Shown here piece after piece: positions 9,779-13,112 of a stretch of DNA of 13,112 bases. The position numbers and the translations under genes are program-made. Source of the DNA: Psychroflexus sp. (GTDB lineage Bacteria; Bacteroidota; Bacteroidia; Flavobacteriales; Flavobacteriaceae); NCBI GenBank assembly GCA_007116535.1, contig SKIG01000047.1:1-13112 (forward strand). Reading direction: 5' to 3'. Below the pieces are notes generated by a model that was given only the letters and a program-made list of their open reading frames with translations, had not been told where the DNA came from and searched no databases. Each line of letters opens with the position of its first letter. The stretch's first letter is position 1.

Positions 9779-10477
9779 TTATTGCTCAGTGAACCTCTTT
9801 GTATCAATAGATATTGCAGGTCCCATGGTAGGTGATAAATTAATTGTTTTGATGTAAGCACCTTTAACTACAGAAGGCTTCAGTTTTACAAGAGTAGTTA
9901 ATAACTCTCTTGCATTTCCTGCTAATTTTTCTGCATCGAAAGATGATTTACCAATAGCTGCATGTACTATTCCTGACTTATCAACTTTAAAGTCAATTTT
10001 ACCAGCTTTTACATCAGAAACAGCTTTAGCAATATCCATAGTTACAGTACCTGTCTTAGGGTTAGGCATAAGACCTCTTGGTCCTAATACACGCCCTAAA
10101 GGACCTAATTTACCCATAACTGCAGGCATAGTAATAATAACATCTACATCAGTCCATCCACCTTTAATTTTTTCAAGGTACTCGTCTAAACCAACATAAT
10201 CAGCACCAGCATCTTTAGCTTCCTGCTCCTTATCAGGAGTTACTAAAGCTAAAACTTTTTTATCTTTACCTGTACCGTGAGGAAGTGTAACAACACCTCT
10301 TACCATTTGGTTGGCTTTTCTTGGATCTACATTAAGTCTAACAGCAATATCGACTGATTCGTCAAAGTTTGCTGTGCTTATTTCTTTTACCAAAGTAGAA
10401 GCTTCTGAAAGTGAATGTAGCTTAGAATAATCTACCTTTGATAATGCTTCTTTTTGTTTTTTTGTAAGCTTTGCCAT
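9779..10477 (-). CDS. rplA: 50S ribosomal protein L1
   Basis: A 232-residue two-domain protein that builds the mobile L1 stalk near the ribosomal E site and helps release deacylated tRNA. Recognisable parts are the N-terminal [28 protein letters not shown] (46-61), the domain 2 segment [19 protein letters not shown] (117-135) with [11 protein letters not shown] (136-146), and domain 1 [21 protein letters not shown] (160-180), which binds rRNA. The length is typical. It starts 13 bases after rplK and ends 9 bases before rplJ, so translational coupling is likely. In other bacteria L1 represses rplK-rplA translation by binding the rplK leader. A hairpin occupies that leader here, but I cannot show that it resembles the L1 rRNA site. 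Confidence 0.99.
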   Translation of the reverse strand: MAKLTKKQKEALSKVDYSKLHSLSEASTLVKEISTANFDESVDIAVRLNVDPRKANQMVRGVVTLPHGTGKDKKVLALVTPDKEQEAKDAGADYVGLDEYLEKIKGGWTDVDVIITMPAVMGKLGPLGRVLGPRGLMPNPKTGTVTMDIAKAVSDVKAGKIDFKVDKSGIVHAAIGKSSFDAEKLAGNARELLTTLVKLKPSVVKGAYIKTINLSPTMGPAISIDTKRFTEQ

Positions 10478-10490
10478 GTTAATTTTTCAA

Positions 10491-10928
10491 TTAGAAAGGT
10501 GCTGTACCTTTTACGTTAATACCCATTGAACGTGCTGTACCCGCAACCATTTTCATAGCAGATTCGATAGTAAATGCATTCAAATCAGGCATTTTATCTT
10601 CCGCAATTGTTCTTACTTGATCCCAAGTAATGTTTGCTACTTTAGCTCTGTTTGGTTCACCTGAACCTTTTTTATCTTTGGCTGCTTCCATAATTTGGAC
10701 TGCTGCTGGAGGTGTTTTGATAACAAAATCAAAAGACTTGTCCTTGTAAACTGTTATTACAACAGGAAGGACTTTTCCGGCTTTATCCTGAGTTCTTCCG
10801 TTAAATTGCTTACAGAACTCCATGATATTTACACCGGCAGCACCTAAAGCAGGTCCAACTGGTGGAGATGGGTTAGCAGCACCACCTTTAACTTGTAGTT
10901 TTACAACCTTACTTATTTCTTTTGCCAT
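10491..10928 (-). CDS. rplK: 50S ribosomal protein L11
   Basis: A 145-residue protein of the GTPase-associated centre, binding the 1070 region of 23S rRNA and involved in elongation factor action and in RelA activation where RelA is present. The N-terminal domain (about 1-72) holds [19 protein letters not shown] (11-29); its proline pair 22-23 belongs to the region that contacts thiostrepton in other species. The C-terminal RNA-binding domain (about 75-145) holds [15 protein letters not shown] (87-101) and the family signature [13 protein letters not shown] (129-141). The length is normal. It follows nusG after a 70-base spacer with a hairpin and is the first ribosomal protein gene of the set. 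Confidence 0.99.
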   Translation of the reverse strand: MAKEISKVVKLQVKGGAANPSPPVGPALGAAGVNIMEFCKQFNGRTQDKAGKVLPVVITVYKDKSFDFVIKTPPAAVQIMEAAKDKKGSGEPNRAKVANITWDQVRTIAEDKMPDLNAFTIESAMKMVAGTARSMGINVKGTAPF

Positions 10929-10942
10929 TTTTCTTTGTTTAA

Positions 10943-10974
10943 ATGATTTTCAGAGGGAAGCGTTTGAAAATCAC
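10943..10974 (-). promoter_or_regulatory. Hairpin in the rplK leader
   Basis: The nusG-rplK spacer contains a 9-bp perfect inverted repeat (TGATTTTCA 10944-10952 against TGAAAATCA 10965-10973), plus one G-U pair in the RNA and a 12-base loop. It ends 14 bases upstream of the rplK ATG. The position matches the leader where ribosomal protein L1 acts as translational repressor in E. coli, but the loop is unlike an L1 rRNA mimic that I could recognise. It has no U-run, so it is not a terminator. Confidence 0.45.
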
Positions 10975-10998
10975 GTTTTAAATAATTATGTGTAACAA

Positions 10999-11550
10999 TT
11001 ATATTTTTTCAACTTGGGCATAGCTAAGTTCTACCGGAGTTTTACGACCGAATATTTTAACCATTACCTTAAGTTTTCTCTTTTCTTCATTTATTTCATC
11101 AATAGTACCTGTGAAACCGTTGAATGGTCCGTCTACTACCTTTACAGTTTCATTTAAAACATAAGGAATATTAACACTATCTACATTAGTAGAAAGCTCA
11201 TCTACTTTACCAAGAAGGCGATTAACTTCGCTTTCTCTTAATGGCACGGGATCTCCACCTTTAGTCTCACCAAGGAATCCTATGACACCATTAACACTTT
11301 TAATAATGTGACCAATTTCACCCTCCAAAGAGGCATTTACCATTATATAACCTGGAAAGTACACCTTATCTTTTTTGTATTTTTTACCATTTCTTATTTG
11401 TATTACTTTTTCAGTAGGTACAAGAATTTGATCAACATAATCAGAAAGACCATTTGCTGCGATCTCCTTTTCAATATAATCTTTTACTTTGTTTTCAGAA
11501 CCACTAACGGATCTTACAACATACCACTTTTTTAATGATGAATCTGACAT
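10999..11550 (-). CDS. nusG: Transcription termination/antitermination factor NusG
   Basis: A 183-residue transcription elongation factor that binds the RNA polymerase clamp and, through its C-terminal domain, Rho or the ribosome via S10. The NGN domain starts KKWYVVRSVSGSENKV (7-22) and includes the conserved YFPGYIMV (64-71) and SVNGVIGFLG (85-94). The KOW domain spans about 134-165, with VKVVDGPFNGFTGTIDEI (136-153) and the closing strand KVMVKIFGRKTPVEL (161-175). The length is close to the usual 180 or so, with no added domain. It sits 2 bases after secE, an almost universal pair, and 70 bases ahead of rplK. Confidence 0.98.
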   Translation of the reverse strand: MSDSSLKKWYVVRSVSGSENKVKDYIEKEIAANGLSDYVDQILVPTEKVIQIRNGKKYKKDKVYFPGYIMVNASLEGEIGHIIKSVNGVIGFLGETKGGDPVPLRESEVNRLLGKVDELSTNVDSVNIPYVLNETVKVVDGPFNGFTGTIDEINEEKRKLKVMVKIFGRKTPVELSYAQVEKI

Positions 11551-11552
11551 AG

Positions 11553-11750
11553 TTATCTTTTTATCAGATTAAAATATTGTTGAATAACTCCACTAAACAA
11601 TTCATCTATACCCCAAATAGCAAGAGAAAATATAACAGAAAAAACTGCTACTATCAACATCAATCTCTGTGCTTCGGCGTAAGTAGGCCAAGTAACATGG
11701 TTTTTTAATTCTGAAAACGATTCGTTTATATAGTTTACAATACCTGCCAT
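11553..11750 (-). CDS. secE: Preprotein translocase subunit SecE
   Basis: A 65-residue short-form SecE with a single membrane-spanning helix, the clamp subunit that holds SecY together in the Sec protein-export channel. An amphipathic N-terminal helix (IVNYINESFSELK, about 4-16) leads to the conserved cytoplasmic motif VTWPTYAEA (19-27). The transmembrane helix LMLIVAVFSVIFSLAIWGI (30-48) follows, with a short C-terminal tail ending in KR. One transmembrane segment is the common form; E. coli has three. The gene overlaps nothing and is separated from nusG by 2 bases. It has no obvious promoter of its own in the upstream 202 bases, so transcription probably continues from tuf and tRNA-Trp. Confidence 0.96.
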   Translation of the reverse strand: MAGIVNYINESFSELKNHVTWPTYAEAQRLMLIVAVFSVIFSLAIWGIDELFSGVIQQYFNLIKR

Positions 11751-11952
11751 AAGAACTGTTTTATTGAAATTATTTTAATTAGATAATAAATGTGAAAATG
11801 TCATTTGATTACTTTCGGAAACCTACGAACATTCGTATTTATTATTTTATTTTCTTGTTTTAGATTGCTTTGATTTGCACCTTAACTAACATTTACTTCG
11901 CTAAGGATTTCCCGATACTTCGGAACCTGCCACAATACTTTATCTTTCTAAG
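11751..11952 (-). other. Gene-free secE leader / tRNA-Trp trailer with small palindromes
   Basis: These 202 bases hold no convincing gene; the longest candidates are very short and unsupported. An imperfect palindrome (TACGAA-CA-TTCGTA, 11824-11837) lies about 74 bases upstream of the secE ATG. A second small hairpin (11909-11925, CCGA / TCGG core) lies 28 bases past the tRNA 3' end. The motif TACTTCG occurs at 11894-11900 and 11916-11922, and a variant TACTTTCGGAA at 11810-11820. No TAnnTTTG promoter is seen on the minus strand; the nearest is TAGGTTTC, with one mismatch and no -33 box. It is best read as an untranslated leader containing the tRNA 3' processing region. Confidence 0.6.
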
Positions 11953-12025
11953 CACGGGTTGAGAGGCTCGAACTCCCGACACCTGGTTTTGGAGACCAGT
12001 GCTCTACCAACTGAGCTAAACCCGT
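11953..12025 (-). tRNA. tRNA-Trp (anticodon CCA)
   Basis: The 73 bases fold into a full cloverleaf. The acceptor stem is ACGGGTT / AACCCGT, and the D arm is GCTC-AGTTGGTA-GAGC. The anticodon arm is CTGGT-CTCCAAA-ACCAG with anticodon CCA. The variable loop is 5 bases, and the T arm is GGGAG-TTCGAGC-CTCTC with one G-U pair. The discriminator base is G, the main tryptophan identity element together with the anticodon. The 3' CCA is not encoded (CTT follows), so it must be added by the CCA-adding enzyme. The gene lies between tuf and secE, the usual Bacteroidota arrangement, and is probably cut from a longer transcript. Confidence 0.97.
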
Positions 12026-12029
12026 ATAG

Positions 12030-12065
12030 AAAAGTAGAGGTATCCCATAAGACACCTCAACTTTT
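12030..12065 (-). terminator. Strong hairpin after tuf, possible terminator or attenuator
   Basis: Arms 12030-12044 and 12051-12065 pair over about 14 bp in the minus-strand RNA, with one internal mismatch and one G-U pair (GAGGTGTC / GATACCTC core) and a 6-base loop. The stem base is A/U-rich, so the minus-strand transcript ends the stem in UUUU. It starts about 20 bases after the tuf stop and ends 5 bases before the tRNA. It could terminate part of tuf transcription, protect the tuf mRNA 3' end, or guide tRNA processing. On the plus strand the same hairpin is followed by six T residues. Confidence 0.55.
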
Positions 12066-12085
12066 TTATATAATTAGTATACTAA

Positions 12086-13112
12086 TTAGTCTAACATTTC
12101 AGTAACCTGACCTGCTCCTACAGTACGTCCACCTTCACGGATTGCAAAACGTAATCCAACGTTCATTGCAATTGGCTGAAGCAAATCAACTGTAATTGTC
12201 AAGTTATCACCTGGCATTACCATCTCTACTCCATCAGGCAAATTAATTGTTCCTGTAACGTCAGTTGTCCTAACATAGAACTGAGGACGATAGTTATTGT
12301 GGAATGGAGTGTGACGTCCACCTTCTTCTTTTTTCAAGATATACACCTCTGCTTTGAATTTAGCATGTGGAGTAACTGACCCTGGCTTAACGATAACCAT
12401 ACCTCTAGAGATTTGAGTTTTCTCAATACCTCTCAATAAGATACCTACGTTATCCCCTGCTTCACCTCTATCTAATATCTTACGGAACATTTCAACTCCT
12501 GTAATTGTAGATTTAAGTTTTTCAGCACCCATACCAATGATTTCAACTGCATCACCTGTGTTTGCAACACCTGTTTCGATACGTCCTGTAGCAACAGTAC
12601 CACGACCTGTAATTGAGAATACGTCTTCGATAGGCATTAAGAAATCTTTCTCAACATCACGAGGAGGCATTTCAATCCAGTTATCAACAGCTTCCATCAA
12701 CTGTAATACAGTCTCAGACCACTTAGCATCTCCCTGAAGAGCTCCTAAAGCAGAACCAGAAATGATTGGAGAATTATCACCATCATACTCATAGAATGAA
12801 AGCAAGTCTCTTACTTCCATCTCTACTAATTCTAATAGCTCTTCATCATCAACTAAGTCAACCTTGTTTAAGAAAACAACAATTCTTGGAATACCAACCT
12901 GACGTCCTAAAAGGATGTGCTCACGAGTTTGAGGCATTGGTCCGTCTGTTGCAGCAACAACCAAAATAGCACCATCCATCTGTGCAGCACCTGTAACCAT
13001 GTTCTTTACGTAATCTGCGTGACCTGGACAGTCAACGTGTGCATAGTGACGATTTGCAGTTGCATACTCTACGTGAGAAGAGTTGATAGTAATACCACGC
13101 TCTTTTTCTTCT
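12086..13112 (-). CDS. tuf: Elongation factor Tu (5' end outside the window)
   Basis: EF-Tu carries aminoacyl-tRNA to the ribosomal A site as a GTP complex. The window holds the last 341 codons and stop. The reading frame runs unbroken to the right edge, so the N-terminal 50 or so residues, including the P-loop, are missing; the Met at 12998-13000 is internal, not a start. Visible residues show the G2 motif RGIT (5-8), G3 DCPGH (27-31), G4 NKVD (82-85) and G5 SGSAL (118-122). Domain 2 begins near [19 protein letters not shown], and domain 3 contains [24 protein letters not shown] and [13 protein letters not shown]. The ending GQVTEMLD is the Bacteroidota form. The gene probably heads the transcript leading into tRNA-Trp and secE. 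Confidence 0.98.
   Translation of the reverse strand, partial: EEKERGITINSSHVEYATANRHYAHVDCPGHADYVKNMVTGAAQMDGAILVVAATDGPMPQTREHILLGRQVGIPRIVVFLNKVDLVDDEELLELVEMEVRDLLSFYEYDGDNSPIISGSALGALQGDAKWSETVLQLMEAVDNWIEMPPRDVEKDFLMPIEDVFSITGRGTVATGRIETGVANTGDAVEIIGMGAEKLKSTITGVEMFRKILDRGEAGDNVGILLRGIEKTQISRGMVIVKPGSVTPHAKFKAEVYILKKEEGGRHTPFHNNYRPQFYVRTTDVTGTINLPDGVEMVMPGDNLTITVDLLQPIAMNVGLRFAIREGGRTVGAGQVTEMLD

Noticed and set aside
11824..11837. The TACGAACATTCGTA palindrome as a transcription factor operator
   Set aside because: No promoter could be placed beside it and no regulator recognising it is known to me, so it is kept only as part of the repeat cluster.
11751..11952. A possible small peptide gene in the secE leader
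   Set aside because: The only ATG-started frames seen are about ten codons long, without a recognisable motif; nothing supports translation.
12086..13000. A complete 304-residue protein starting at the Met at 12998-13000
   Set aside because: The frame stays open upstream to the window edge and encodes conserved EF-Tu motifs (RGIT, DCPGH), so that Met is internal and the gene is simply cut by the window end.
1..13112. Mobile element, CRISPR array, toxin-antitoxin, defence or other accessory system
   Set aside because: Every gene long enough to judge is a conserved core gene in the usual order, and the spacers hold only short hairpins. I saw no transposase, integrase, regularly spaced repeats or composition break.

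Overview
The window is a conserved housekeeping block from a member of the Bacteroidota, most likely a Flavobacteriaceae-type bacterium. Three things point there: AT-rich spacers and codon choice, the gene order tuf / tRNA-Trp / secE / nusG / rplK / rplA / rplJ / rplL / rpoB / rpoC followed by a DUF3467 gene, and the N-terminal sequences of RpoB and RpoC. None of the nine visible minus-strand start codons has a clear Shine-Dalgarno sequence, which also fits the phylum.

Almost everything is on the minus strand, so transcription runs from right to left. At the right edge is the 3' three quarters of tuf (EF-Tu; its start lies outside the window). A strong hairpin separates it from tRNA-Trp(CCA). 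A 202-base stretch without a gene then leads into secE and nusG, 2 bases apart. After a 70-base spacer with a hairpin come rplK, rplA, rplJ and rplL (ribosomal proteins L11, L1, L10 and L7/L12). A 158-base spacer with two tandem hairpins leads to rpoB, and a 77-base spacer with one hairpin leads to rpoC. A small DUF3467 gene follows rpoC after 9 bases. At the far left a convergent plus-strand gene, probably of the YceI family, ends. A bidirectional intrinsic terminator separates it from the minus-strand operon.

Together the genes supply translation elongation (EF-Tu, tRNA-Trp, the L1 stalk, and the L11/L10/L12 GTPase-associated centre), protein export (SecE), the elongation factor NusG that couples transcription and translation, and the two large RNA polymerase subunits. 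All full-length proteins look intact, with expected lengths and catalytic or binding motifs.

I see no mobile element, CRISPR array, prophage or defence system, and no obviously new system. The points worth a second look are an Asn at the rifampicin-site position that is His526 in E. coli RpoB, the hairpins in the operon spacers, the DUF3467 gene linked to rpoC, and a palindrome/repeat cluster upstream of secE.
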